From: Lasiosphaeria ovina
Lineage: Eukaryota; Ascomycota; Sordariomycetes; Sordariales; Lasiosphaeriaceae
Length of the DNA stretch: 64,000 nucleotides
Direction of reading: 5' to 3'
Assembly (NCBI GenBank): GCA_033439765.1
Contig: JAULSN010000001.1
Span: 744,001 to 808,000 of the forward strand
The translations under genes and the position numbers were made by a program. Under the pieces are notes generated by a model. It had not been told where the DNA came from. It saw nothing but the letters and a program-made list of their open reading frames with translations, and searched no databases. Numbering within the stretch: the stretch's first letter is position 1; each line of letters begins with the position of its first letter. This document shows, piece after piece, positions 1 to 10,646 of the stretch.

Positions 1-1
1 C

Positions 2-757
2 CCTACTGTTTCTGAGACTGCCATTGCGGGCAAGGAAGTGAACCGGGCGTCTCAAGACGACGAGGACGACGAGGACGAACATATAAACGCCGCCTTGCCA
101 CCCGAGTGCATGGGAACTTCGGGTGACACTTGCGCTATCTGCATTGACACATTGGAAGATGACGACGATGTGCGTGGCTTGACGTGCGGTCACGCCTTCC
201 ATGCGGCCTGCCTGGACCCGTGGTTGACGAGTAGGAGAGCGTGCTGTCCACTGTGCAAGGCCGACTACTACACCCCCAAGCCCCGCCCGCCGGCTGCCGA
301 ACCGGGCGATGCTGCGGGTGGTGCTGCGGCTACCCCTTTCTCCGAATCCCGTGGTAATCGGATGAATATGCCGAACCGACCTGGGCATACGTTCCTTGGT
401 CTCAGACGACCGGGGAGAATGATGGGCACCAGCCAGCTTGCTGTCAGGACTCGAACCGCCGAATCGGCTGCAGCGCAGCCCCACAATGCGGACCGTCCTC
501 GCCTCTTTGGCCGGCCAAGGCAAGGGAACGTGACCCCGTCATCGCCGTCCTCGCCCACCTCGGTCCCCGCTACGCAGTCACCCGACAGACCTGGAAATGT
601 CAGTTTCTTCTCGGGCTTCAGAACTACTTTCCCCAACATTCTTGGGAACAGGGGGCGAAGCAGCCAGCCGCGGTCCGACGCGGCGACAGCTTCCAGTGCC
701 AGCCAGGGTGTGTCGCCGTCAAACCTTGAAGCTGGAGTTCGCACTACAGCCAGTTAG
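2..757 (+). CDS. RING-H2 finger protein, C-terminal part (5' end outside window)
   Basis: The reading frame is open from base 2 to the stop at 755-757, so the start lies upstream of the window. Near the visible N-terminus a C-x2-C pair (CAIC), then CGHAFH, a second C and CPLC form a RING-H2 domain of the kind that recruits an E2 enzyme for ubiquitin transfer. After it come about 160 low-complexity residues rich in S, P, R and G. In fungi this RING arrangement is common in membrane-anchored (PA-TM-RING-like) E3 ligases, but any membrane segment or PA domain would lie outside the window, so that class is inference. The acidic run just before the RING (DDEDDEDE) is also typical of linker sequence. 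Substrate unknown. An RTF2 or other RING family cannot be excluded without the N-terminus. Confidence 0.8.
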   Translation, partial: PTVSETAIAGKEVNRASQDDEDDEDEHINAALPPECMGTSGDTCAICIDTLEDDDDVRGLTCGHAFHAACLDPWLTSRRACCPLCKADYYTPKPRPPAAEPGDAAGGAAATPFSESRGNRMNMPNRPGHTFLGLRRPGRMMGTSQLAVRTRTAESAAAQPHNADRPRLFGRPRQGNVTPSSPSSPTSVPATQSPDRPGNVSFFSGFRTTFPNILGNRGRSSQPRSDAATASSASQGVSPSNLEAGVRTTAS

Positions 758-1549
758 TTGAGCAACAAGAATTTTCCCTGCGAAGACTGGAGCTATATCA
801 CCAGCATCCGTTACGAATCGATACCCCTTATTTTGATCATGTACATGTACCCTTCGACGTGATTACGACGCAGTTTTGGCCATCACCATTCGCGAAGATT
901 TTTGTCCTTTTCAAGCCACAACTCTCATTCTTTATTTTTCAGGCCGCGGGCATCCACACAGTCCACGGCACTCGCCGAGATATATCGTATCTCAATCACA
1001 CAGTCGACGGGTATAAACACTACATTGTGGAATACAAGCAGACGCGTCGATCGCACCGATGCATTATGGGGTGGCGTACTTTTAGGCCAGACGAACCCCA
1101 TCACGAGTGCAAGAGATGGATAGTAAACAGGCTAGGCAGCACTTGGGGTTTCGCTTTCACTGTCTCCATCTCAGGGATGCATAGCAAGTGGCGGTTTCAC
1201 GGGTTGGAATGGAAAGGTGCACAGGAACGCCCAAGCATGGAGTTAAATAGGATTTTCATGGCCGTTCCGGCCTGCTAGGTAGTGATTTTAGGAGGCAAAT
1301 ACGTAGCAGCATTTATTGTCTGATTTAGCCACTTGCAAGGTTCAATTATCATCCGATGAGCACACGATCCCAGTTGATTCGTCTCCTGACGAGTAGTTGT
1401 TTTGTGCCTGAGGTCTAGAGACCGAATTGAGACGAGCAAGCGAAGAACCACAGGTGAAGGAACACCTTGCTAGTTACACCTACAGCGTTAGGTTCACGAC
1501 TGCGTAATCTCCCTTGAGCACGTTGATAGATTGCCATCGCAATACATGG
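758..1549. other. Intergenic spacer, no gene seen
   Basis: Spacer between the stop of the RING gene and the stop of the minus-strand GPALPP gene, so it holds two convergent 3' regions. A 139-codon open frame at 859-1278 has no recognisable domain and no supporting context. No RNA gene recognised. Confidence 0.6.
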
Positions 1550-2791
1550 TCACAGATAGTTCCCCTTCTGAAACCTGTCACCAAAGTTTGCCGCCTTGTT
1601 CAGCAACTGCCGTCTCTGGGCGCCGCTTATCCGTCCGCCCACCGCCATGTCCTTCTCGCGGTCGAACGCCCGCTTGCTGGGGTCGTCCTCTTCCTCGACC
1701 GTCTCCTGGCCCTCAAGGGGCGCAGCCGTGGAGGTGGCGGCCTTTTTCAGTTTCCCTGCCTGTTTCAACGCCTGGTGCTCTTCGACGAGGCTCCGGCCGC
1801 GCGTTTCCTCAGTATACGCGCGGACTCGGGACTCGTCGACGCCTCTCGCCGCTTCGTAGCGCGACGACAACGCATTGCCGCCGCCTCGGCCACCTCCGGC
1901 GGCGTTGGGGTCTTCCCGACCCAGCACCGCGTTGGTCACGCGCCGCATCTTCTCCTCGGGCGTCTCGGTCCACATGCTGCTGATGCCGCCCGACTTGGCG
2001 TCGGACCCGGCCACAGACCGCCCGCTCGCAAACTTGCGGCTCTTCAGCTTCGTCGGGTCCGGCGCGCGGTACCCGCTGCTCGTCGGCGGCGCCACCATCC
2101 AGTCGTCGCGCCTGGCTGGCCCGACTGGCTGCTCGGGAGGCGGAAACGCGGGCCCGAAACGGCCTGCCCCTGCCCCTGTTGATCGCGAAGAGGCGCCGGC
2201 TTGTGAGGGTAGCGCTGGCCCCCAGCCCTCGTCGTCGTCGTCGTCGTCGTCGCTGTCCGAATTGGGCCCCGTTTCGGGGCGCTCGGAAAGGTCGGCCGGC
2301 GGTGGCGCGGGCCCGAGGACGCGCTTCGGCGCACTGGGACGGGCGGGCGGCGGCGCAGCGGGGCCGATGTCTGGTTCGGAGCCGGAGCCGTCATCGAGGG
2401 GGATCTCGTCTCCATTGTTGGCGGTGGGACCCATGGTAGGTGGCGGTCTTGTAGGGCCAATTTCCGGCCTTTCTGGGTTTCTGGCGGCCCCTGGAGCCAT
2501 TGCGCCGCTGCTACGGTCCCCGGCCTGGCGCGCACCTCGATCGGATGTCGGTGGTGCGGCTGGCCGAGTGGGACCGATAGGTGGGTTTCTGTGCGGCCCC
2601 GAGGCTTCTCTGGGCGCTGGCGCTCTGGGACCAAACTCGTCGTCGGATGACTCGTCTAGGGAAATCTCGTCGCGATTCTCTCGTCGCGTTGCCTTGGGCG
2701 ATCGTCGCGACTCTTCCCCATCGTCGTGCTCGTCAGGCGTGCGCTTGCGTTTCTGAAGATGTGGGGGGAGTTGTGGCCCTATTGAGGCCAT
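1550..2791 (-). CDS. GPALPP-motif / DUF3752 domain protein
   Basis: A 413-residue intronless protein on the minus strand. I chose the ATG at 2791 (start MASIGPQLPPHL) rather than the in-frame ATG at 2845, because it begins directly with the first family motif. The N-terminal half repeats IGPxxPP-type motifs (IGPQLPP, IGPTRP, IGPAAPP, WGPALP, FGPAFPP) separated by acidic, disordered stretches including a run of seven aspartates. The C-terminal part has the conserved block starting DDWMVAPP, with MWTETPEEK and a basic, lysine-rich end (KAANFGDRFQKGNYL), matching the DUF3752 domain of GPALPP1-type proteins. The family is eukaryotic, probably nuclear, and of poorly known function; no catalytic residues are expected. 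The long open frames on the opposite strand (for example 1875-2756) are shadows produced by its GC-rich codons. Confidence 0.85.
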   Translation of the reverse strand: MASIGPQLPPHLQKRKRTPDEHDDGEESRRSPKATRRENRDEISLDESSDDEFGPRAPAPREASGPHRNPPIGPTRPAAPPTSDRGARQAGDRSSGAMAPGAARNPERPEIGPTRPPPTMGPTANNGDEIPLDDGSGSEPDIGPAAPPPARPSAPKRVLGPAPPPADLSERPETGPNSDSDDDDDDDEGWGPALPSQAGASSRSTGAGAGRFGPAFPPPEQPVGPARRDDWMVAPPTSSGYRAPDPTKLKSRKFASGRSVAGSDAKSGGISSMWTETPEEKMRRVTNAVLGREDPNAAGGGRGGGNALSSRYEAARGVDESRVRAYTEETRGRSLVEEHQALKQAGKLKKAATSTAAPLEGQETVEEEDDPSKRAFDREKDMAVGGRISGAQRRQLLNKAANFGDRFQKGNYL

Positions 2792-3629
2792 GGCGCAGCA
2801 ATTGTGACAGAGCAGTTGTAAAGACAGACACGGAATAGTTGGCAACGTTGAATACGATCTTGAGTCGCGATGTGTTGCACTCAGTGCAGGCTGAAGCTTG
2901 AGTGGAAACCCGTCCGGGATGATGCAAGGCGCCGTCAGTGCAAGGCAAGTTCCACTGCTCAGTAATTAGCGGGCTCCATATTTCTAGGTACACCTCCGCC
3001 GAGGGTTGAAAGCTTAGTGCGATACATTCAAGCCACCACGTGACTTTTTGGTGAGAACCTGCTAGAAAAGTGACTTCAAATCCCCTGTAGTGTATTTCAG
3101 GCTTATATCCCCTGTTAAAATCGCCTGCCAAAGTCACCGCACCAAGTTTTCAAACCCCGGCGGAGGTGTAGTTGCTATCGATAAGGCCGGCTACAACCCC
3201 GGCTCTACACGTGTATTGTGTAAGGACGGCTGGGCTGGGTCCCAATTTGGTGTCGCTTCAACTGGCCCGCACTAGAGCTCCCCTGTATTACCTGCCCTGT
3301 AGAACTAGGCCATTGGCCAGGATGGCCGAGCTGCGTATCTGCAACTGCGGCTGCGTAACTGCTCTGCAGCTGATCGCAACGCCCAGCAACCCGAGCGCGC
3401 AAGCCTCATACAGCCCATCAATATCTGGCCTGTCGCAGAATTATAGGGCTTTCTGGTTGTTGTCTGCTGGGCCCCCCAAACTCTACCCTAGGCTTCGAGC
3501 CCTGATCGAAATTATTGCGCCAACAATTCTTGGGGACAAGCAGCGAGCGACGGAGATAGATTCGGGCCGCGCCCTCGTCCTTGCTTAACGACCAAACCAC
3601 GAAGCCATGCGTCCGGTTTCTCACGCCAC
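2792..3629. other. Divergent promoter region GPALPP / VPS8
   Basis: Shared upstream region of the minus-strand GPALPP gene and plus-strand VPS8. It contains the MITE-like inverted-repeat element at 2991-3168, listed separately. No coding sequence is convincing here; open frames at 3172-3588 and 3418-3693 have no recognisable motif. Confidence 0.6.
2991..3168. mobile_element. Mariner-type MITE candidate (178 bp, 31-bp terminal inverted repeats, TA flanks)
   Basis: The left end, starting CACCTCCGCCG at 2991, is the reverse complement of the right end finishing at 3168, with about 27 of 31 bases matching. The two ends are each flanked by TA (2989-2990 and 3169-3170), the target-site duplication expected for Tc1/mariner elements. 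Three of the four mismatches are A/G transitions, which would fit old repeat-induced point mutation. The 178-bp interior has no coding capacity, so it would be a non-autonomous element. Only one copy was noticed in this window. Family assignment is inference. Confidence 0.7.
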
Positions 3630-6600
3630 ATGAGTCCGAGTCTTCCGCGAGCAGAGAATGGCCCTGGCCCAGAGGACGCCATGGCAAACGCACCGGAACC
3701 TTCCCCGATAGCCGACGACCAGAGCTCGAGCTCGAGCGACGAGGACACGGTCAAGGGCGACCGCGATGAGGACCACATCGCCGACATGCTCGAGGAGGAG
3801 TCACCATCTCCGACAGCTTCGGTGCCCCTCACCGGTGCCGGTGCCGTTGCCAATCGCTACCGTGAACTGGTCGAGGCTTCGCACGAGGCGGGCTCGGAAG
3901 ATGGGTCGACGGATGCCATACCCCGACGGGCCGGGAGTCCCATTGACTCCTTGCTCTCCGTGCCAGACGACTCGCCATCTGTTCAGGTATGCCGTCTGCC
4001 TATGAAGGGCCAGGCTTTCAGATATTAACGGACATGTAGGGTTCCGTCGTCTCGTCGCCCGGCAGCAGCGTCTTGCTCCCTTCCTTTGGCTCCAGACCTG
4101 GAATGGGAAGCCCTACCCCGTCCTTTCGGCCCTTCGATCAACGGTTCCAGTCACGCCTTTTCTCCCCAAGCATTAACTCCCCCCGGCCATCTTCTCCGGC
4201 ATTTCTGGCGGGCCACAGCCGGACTATTTCAGTGGCCAGCCAGTTCCTGCTCGATCCGGCCGAGTCGGATACTCCTTCGCCGCCATGGGAAGTTGTGCGG
4301 TGGACAAAACTAATGAAACTCAACGGCCAGGCGTTCTCAGAAGCAGGGAAGAGAAATTTTGGGTCGCCGACATGCCTTGCCGTCTCGGCTTCGATCGTGT
4401 TGGGGACGACAAAGGGGATAATACTGGTGTTTGACTACAACCAGAACCTGAAGATGATAATCGGCCCAGGCACCAAAGGTGCGAGATTTTAAGTGTCATG
4501 ACCGTTATTTTTGTTGCTGACATCTCCAAGCTGTTGAATCCGGCCCTATCACCTCCGTCGCAGTTTCCGCAGACCACACCACCATCGCCGGCGGGCACGC
4601 AAATGGTAACATATTTACCTGGGACACCGCACGAGCTGCGCGACCGTTTCTCACCATACCACATCTCGATGTCACCCAGATGCAGAACAGGGTGGTGGAT
4701 GGCCACGTCTCGAATGTGGCCATTACCCACCTTGGGTTCCTCGGCACACGGCACACAGCTCTTGTCTCGGCAGACGACCGAGGAATGGCATTCTCCCACC
4801 TGGCGACCCGGGGTACTGGGGCGCTTGGTAGAACGGTCAAGACAACCCGTATTTTAGGCCGATATCCGGACGTTAAACCGCCATCCGGAAAGGCGCTAAA
4901 GCCCAGCACCGTGTTGGCATTCGCCTCCTTGCCTCTCGGCAACGTCGAGATGGCGACAGACACGCTGGGTCTGACGGCAATGCTCACGCCGTATTTGCTA
5001 GTAATCGTGTCAACTACCCCTATTGCGCAAACACAGCACAAATCCGCCCGTCCAAAAGAAGTTGCCGCCCACAGCGCCATGACAGGCTGCTTGGCCTGGT
5101 TTCCCGCCGTCAAGTTGAAAGTGGCGGATCCTGTTACTGGGAGCCAGATGTCCAAGGTCAAGCTTGTGTATTGTTGGTCTAATGTCCTCACTGTCCTGGA
5201 TGTGGACGAGATCCCGGCAGAAGACAGCGACAAGCCGCCGAGCCTCAGATTCAGGGCCCGCAGCCGATGGAAATGCGAAGAAGCAATCGTCGCCGTGCAG
5301 TGGCTCAGCCGATCTGTCTTGACGGTGCTTACCATCTCCCAGCGACTCATAGTACTGGAAGATCGGAGCATGCGTATGACCGAGGCCTTCGATCTGATAC
5401 ACAAGCACATCTACCACGTTGACCTTTTCTCAAAACAACTCCACAATTTGGTAGAACAGCTGGACGAGGAGGATACCTCGATGCACGGTGTTGTTGCCGA
5501 TGCATTCTACATGAGCTTCAAGGCCTACAAAGGCCGGCTGTTCCTCTTGGGGTTCAATGATGTGTCCCTGGGAGCCCTGTCTAATTGGGCCGATAGGCTG
5601 ATTGCGTTGATGGAAAATGGCGACTATGTCGGAGCGATTCGGCTGGCTACATCATATTACACCGGCGATACCAACAAGCTAACCGTTGGGCTCCCGGAGG
5701 ACACGGCCTTGAGGCATTCCATGGTCCAAGACAAGCTGATGGAGATTATGAGCGCCTCCCTGAAGTACGTCTTCAACCGGAGGGGAGGAAACAGGGGGGC
5801 GACTGAAGACAGCCATCTTCAAGAGCTTGCCGAGACGTGCTTCGTGGCATGCCAAAGCGTTGGTGACGTCGACTTTGTGTTTGACGAAATGTTTGAAGCA
5901 TACGAGGATGCTGGTGTGGAAGGGTTCTTCCTCGAGACTCTGGAACCTTACATTCTCGACGGATCAATCACTGCGATACCGGCGGTGGTCGTGAAAGCGA
6001 TGGTACCTCATTTTGTCAGCAAGGGATGGGAGGGTCGACTTGAAGAGCTGATCTGTCACGTGGACACTGCCACCCTCGACCTGGACCAGACCACACTTCT
6101 CTGCAAGCAGCACGGCCTTTACGACGCCCTGATCTATGTCTGGAACCAGGCCTTGAGAGATTTCATCACTCCTCTCCTCTCCCTCTTGTCTCTGCTTGTA
6201 CCCCTGGTACGGAATGACGACTTCCCGAGCTCTGGAGACTTACTGGGCAACGACCCGTACTGGGCCGGTGCTTTCAAGATTTTCCCATATCTCTCCTACG
6301 CCCTTACTGGGCGAGTCTACCCAACAGGCGAGGAACTCCCTGAGGATGTGGCCCAGAAGGCGAAAGCCGAGCTTTACTGGTTCCTATTCTCGGGGAAGAG
6401 CATCGCATGGCCGAAAGGTAGCAGCAAACGGCTCCTTACAAAACCTGGCCAGTCCCAGGAACCTTCGTTTCCATATCTACGCATGATATTGAAGTTCGAT
6501 GCTCCCAGATTCCTGAGTGCACTCAACGAAGCATTCGAGGATTCGTTTCTCAATGACTCCCCCGAGAAGCAGCTGAACGGCAGCGCCGGTCGAGATCTAC

Positions 6601-8720
6601 CCGAAGAGCAAATCTTTGGGCTGACGGTAGACAGGCAGTACATCGTCTCCATTTTGATGGAAATCATGAACCCCAACGAATTTGCCGCCGAGGATACCAT
6701 TTACCTCGACATGTTTATTGCTCGAAATCTCCCAAAGTACCCGCAATATCTCCTGTTCACTGGCTCTACGCTCACGAAGGCCCTAATCGGACTGTGCAAA
6801 TACCCCGGCGAAGACTTGGCCGACGATGCACAGCTGAGCGCAGAATACCTGCTCTCGACCTACCAGCCGCCTGACATCTCAGAATTGATACCCCTGTTCA
6901 AGGCCGCGGGTTTCTACCGCATATTGAAGCGCATCTACAGAATCGAAAAGCAGTATGGGAAACTTGTTCAAACCTATTTTGAGGATCCTGATGACCGCGA
7001 GGGTGTTTTTGATTGCATTGACATCTGCTTGCGGCCACAGACAGGTCTTACACGCCGTCAGGTCCAAGATGTGCATCTCGTTCTCAAGGAGAACTCGGAA
7101 GAGCTGGTGGAACTCGACCCCTCGAGGGCAGCAAAGACTATTGCAAAACACGCCCCGGAGCTGCACCAGCACGTTCTCGACTCGGCCACCGCACAACCAG
7201 GTCTGCAGTATGCCTACTTGAAGACAATACTGGAGCCAGAGAAGGAACTCTCCCTCGGCCGCCCCCCAGATCGGGAGCTGGTGGAACAATATTTACGGCT
7301 CATGTGCAGATTCGATCCGACGCATGTCTCTGATTATGTGGGGCTAGTGCAGTCTGCCGACTTGAGATTGGACGAGTTGTTGCCGACAATGGAAGAGACA
7401 GGCGTGATTGACGCCGCAGTCGTTCTCATGGCAAAGGAAGGCCAGGTGCAGGAGGCAATGGCTCGTCTGGTTAAACATCTCGGGACGCTTGAGTCAGCAT
7501 TGCAGGGCTTGCTGGCAGGGGCCGGTTCGCAGTCCGAACCCGCCGGTATACAAGAGTCTGCTGAAGAGCTCATGGAAGCACTTCAGAAGCACACCCTGGT
7601 TGGCATTTGGCTCTGCCAGGGTCAAACCAAGACAGTGCGAGACGCGAATAGTGTTCGGCGTCGCCAGAAGGAGCCCAGCAAAGGCGCTCTCTCGGCCGAT
7701 GAGAATCTCTGGCTCGACTTGATTGACGCATCGGCGCAAATCACCCGACGGTTATCAGCTATCCTGCAGCCGCTATCTGAGGAGTCTCCCGCACTGACTA
7801 ATGGCGACGCAGCCCACCATGAGGTCATCCCTCAGGCTGTGGACGCCAGTAAACTTCTCGGTCTCTTGCGGGCACTCGTACAAAACACTTTCACGGCTCT
7901 CCTCACGTCAACTTCGACGCAGGCAGCACCGTCAACGGTCAAGGGTGCGGCGGGAATCGGGACTAACTTCTCATTCCTCCGTGTTCTCCGAGCCTTCCTG
8001 ACGAGGGCAGCAGCATCTTCCCCGAATCTTGCTGACCTACGGACGGTGCTCGCATCCATCTTCTCTGCGTATGCCTACGAAGAGTCGATACTCGACCTCT
8101 CCAACCGCCTCCTCGAGCGAAGTCTCTTTGTCAGCGTCAGCCAAGCTGTTGAGCTTCGGCAACGGGGTTGGCGCCCTAGAGGGTCAACCTGTGAAGCATG
8201 CGGTCGGCGAATATGGGGTCCGGGAGTTGCGGGAAATGTGTTTGGGGCGTGGGAGGAGCGTCAAGTTTCTGAGGAGAGGCGTCGCCAGCAAATGAAGACG
8301 CCCATCTTAGCCCCCGGGCTGGAGTGGGCAGGCAACGGCAAGGCCGGCGGCAGTGGATCTGGAGAGGGAATCGAGGATTATATCGGGATTGGGAAAGGCA
8401 AAGGGAAAGACATGAGCCCGCGTGTCGAGCAAGAACAGGACTGGGAACGGGAGAGGGAACGGGAAAGAGAGACCAACGGTACCGACGAAGTGGCGGAACA
8501 AGAGGCTACTGCTTCGGGCCCGGATGGGGCTGCAAAAGGACTCCTAGATCAGCTAAGCCCGAGGAAAAAAGACCAAACGCTCGGGCCGCTGGTGGTGTTG
8601 GCCTGCAGGCACATCTACCACCAGACCTGTCTTGAGGAAATCCAAGCCAAGCAAGGTCCCACGGGACACGCGGGAGGATATGGGAAAGAGAGGGAGTACA
8701 GATGTCCCATTGATGGATGA
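3630..8720 (+). CDS. VPS8: Vacuolar protein sorting protein 8 (CORVET subunit)
   Basis: Three exons: 3630-3986, 4040-4478, 4531-8720 (1661 residues). The introns have branch sites ATTAAC and GCTGAC. The order is a disordered acidic/serine-rich N-terminus (1-190), a WD-like propeller region (about 220-500; GTTKGIILVFDYNQ, AGGHANGNIFTWD), a long alpha-solenoid, and a C-terminal zinc finger. The finger begins with CEAC near residue 1486 and finishes with ACRHIYHQTC and CPIDG at the very end, so the ligand pairs are separated by a charged, glycine-rich insert of about 120 residues. Vps8 is the CORVET subunit that binds Rab5-type GTPases (Vps21) and tethers early endosomes. The ATG at 3681 (MANAPEPSP) is a possible alternative start. 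The 5' donor of intron 2 (GTGCGA) is weak but its use restores a family-like frame. Confidence 0.93.
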
Positions 8721-9176
8721 GGAGACATCTCCATCGTCTGCACATATTTTTGTAGCTATGACGCATTGGCGTTCACATTACATACCAACGACTAATTAGT
8801 ACCCGTACCGTACGGACCATTGTTGGGTCCAAGGGGCGCTGTTGAGACTTCGACATAAAGTGTACGAGTATGGAGTGCAGGCGTATGTTTCACAGAATAT
8901 ATCCGTCTTTCGTTTTCAAGGTATGATACCCCGTCTCGTACTGTATCAAGGTATGTCAGTTGCCTGAACCCGAGTTTACGCTCGGGCCACTGATTGGTGG
9001 GGTGCCAATGATGTCGCTGAGCCGTGCGAACGCTTGAATCTTCAATTGATTCTACCTTACTTACCTAGGTAGGGAGAAGAGTTCCTGCACAAAGCTTTAC
9101 AGCTACCTGCGGTCGGTACATATTACGCTCCATTGGACATTTTCGCCGTCTGGTAATCTGTCTTGATGTCGGCAAC
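8721..9176. other. Intergenic spacer VPS8 - PIG-P gene
   Basis: 3' region of VPS8 and promoter of the PIG-P gene. The only distinctive feature is the perfect palindrome TACCTAGGTA at 9062-9071, about 105 bp before the downstream start codon. Confidence 0.6.
9062..9071. promoter_or_regulatory. TACCTAGGTA palindrome upstream of PIG-P gene
   Basis: Perfect 10-bp palindrome inside a longer TACCTTACTTACCTAGG context. The same word or close variants occur at 18277-18294, 18679-18688 and 37720-37743, all outside coding sequence. Function is not known to me. Confidence 0.4.
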
Positions 9177-10082
9177 ATGCCGGTGACGTCGGAAGAAGAG
9201 GACGAGGACGAGGATGTGACGCTCCATTCGGAAGAGGACGCCTCGCACTCTGAAGTGTCGACGTCCGACTACGAAGACGACGACGAGCTGCCGCCTCGGC
9301 AGCCATTTTCGCAGCACACATTTGCGCCGCCCTTCTACGGCCGACCGCCAACGCCCCTGCCACCGTCGCCGTCGTTGACGTCGCTCCTCAGGCCGTCGCG
9401 GCCCACGACGCCCGATGCATCCGACGACGACGCCGAGCAACTGCCCGTGCCCCGGGCCAGCCCCCAGGTGCCCACGTACGAGTACTATGGCTTCGTGCTG
9501 TACCTGCTGAGCAGCCTCGGCTTCCTCATCTACCTGCTGTGGAGCTACCTGCCGTCGCCCTTGCTGCACGCCCTCGGCATCTACTACTACCCCAACCGTT
9601 GGTGGTCGCTCGCCATCCCCAGCTTCCTGGTCGTTCTGTTCGTGTACATTTACGTCGCGCTCGCCGCATACAACACCGAGGTCCTCACGCTCCCGCTGAG
9701 CAGCATCGAGACGGTAGTCGACGACACCGCCCAGATCGCCGTTTTGGACTCGCGCGGGCGGATCCGCGACGACGAGAAGAGAAAGACAGATCGCCGGCGC
9801 GCCGAGAGAGAGAGCCGCCGCCAGCAGCAGCAGCAAGGCCAGAGGGGCCAGAGACGCGGGGGGCGCGATGACGGCGATCACAACGGCAGCGGTCGCCGCG
9901 GCGAGCAGGAACGCGACCTCCTAACCCCCGCCGGCGGTCTCAACTGGCGCGAGGTCTGGAACGAGGGCACCGACGCCGTCATGGACATACCCCTCGCGGG
10001 CGTCTGCGAGGTGCTCTACGGCGAAGGCAGGGATATGAGCGACGAGGACGATGATGATGGCGGTATGATAACTAGGCTATGA
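9177..10082 (+). CDS. GPI19: GPI-GlcNAc transferase subunit, PIG-P/Gpi19 family
   Basis: An intronless 301-residue protein. Residues 101-170 form the PIG-P signature: EYYGFVLYLL begins a first membrane helix (about 103-125), a short loop has GIYYYPNRWW, and a second helix (about 143-165) ends AAYNTEVLTLPL. PIG-P is a small ER-membrane subunit of the complex that adds GlcNAc to phosphatidylinositol, the first step of GPI anchor synthesis. This version is about twice the family's minimal size: it adds a 100-residue acidic, proline-rich N-terminal tail (runs of E/D) and a 130-residue C-terminal tail rich in R, Q and G ending in a D-rich motif (SDEDDDDGG). Such tails are usual in filamentous fungi. 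The ATG at 9177 is the first in frame. Confidence 0.9.
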   Translation: MPVTSEEEDEDEDVTLHSEEDASHSEVSTSDYEDDDELPPRQPFSQHTFAPPFYGRPPTPLPPSPSLTSLLRPSRPTTPDASDDDAEQLPVPRASPQVPTYEYYGFVLYLLSSLGFLIYLLWSYLPSPLLHALGIYYYPNRWWSLAIPSFLVVLFVYIYVALAAYNTEVLTLPLSSIETVVDDTAQIAVLDSRGRIRDDEKRKTDRRRAERESRRQQQQQGQRGQRRGGRDDGDHNGSGRRGEQERDLLTPAGGLNWREVWNEGTDAVMDIPLAGVCEVLYGEGRDMSDEDDDDGGMITRL

Positions 10083-10646
10083 CAACCCAGAGCTAGCGAA
10101 TGAGTCCCGGGGTTCTTACATTGAGCTTGAAGGTGCCATTTTTATTAAATAATTAATACCATAATCTGATTCCAGAAGTCCGATTTACAATAAACGTTCC
10201 ATATCCAACAATTGAATACATACGAGTATATGACAAGTCAATAACGATCCCAAACCCGCTTATATAGGTTAATTAGATATCTTATGACTTATGTGGTGAA
10301 ACATTCGGTATAACAGCTTACATATTCTGGTGCGAGGTATGCGTATGTACGAGGTATCCGTACCTTACATACTTTACTGCATCGGGGAGCTTCCCCCGCC
10401 GACGAAGCTCACCGAAATGCGACCCACTATTTTTCGACCGCCAGAATGCGCCCGCCACTCGAATTTGGAGAAGCTTCCTGCCCTGGGGACGCGACGGGTC
10501 GCCAAACATCTTGCAGACAATTCCGCGGGATCATCGCCAAAACCCCCCATTTTTCTCTCTCGCGTTCCTCGCGCCACGCCAATTGAAATTCTGATAATTC
10601 TTCAATTGCATCTCCATTTTTACGCTCGCGCGACCTTCTCTAGACC
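10083..10646. other. Intergenic spacer before ARP4
   Basis: AT-rich 3' region of the PIG-P gene (10130-10330), then the promoter and 5' leader of ARP4 with pyrimidine-rich tracts. No gene or RNA recognised; the 10330-10794 open frame overlaps the ARP4 start in another frame and is not believed. Confidence 0.6.

Noticed and set aside
859..1278. 139-codon plus frame after the RING gene
   Set aside because: No motif, no splice partner and no promoter context seen.
1875..2756. 293-codon plus frame antisense to the GPALPP gene
   Set aside because: Shadow of the repetitive acidic/proline codons of that gene.
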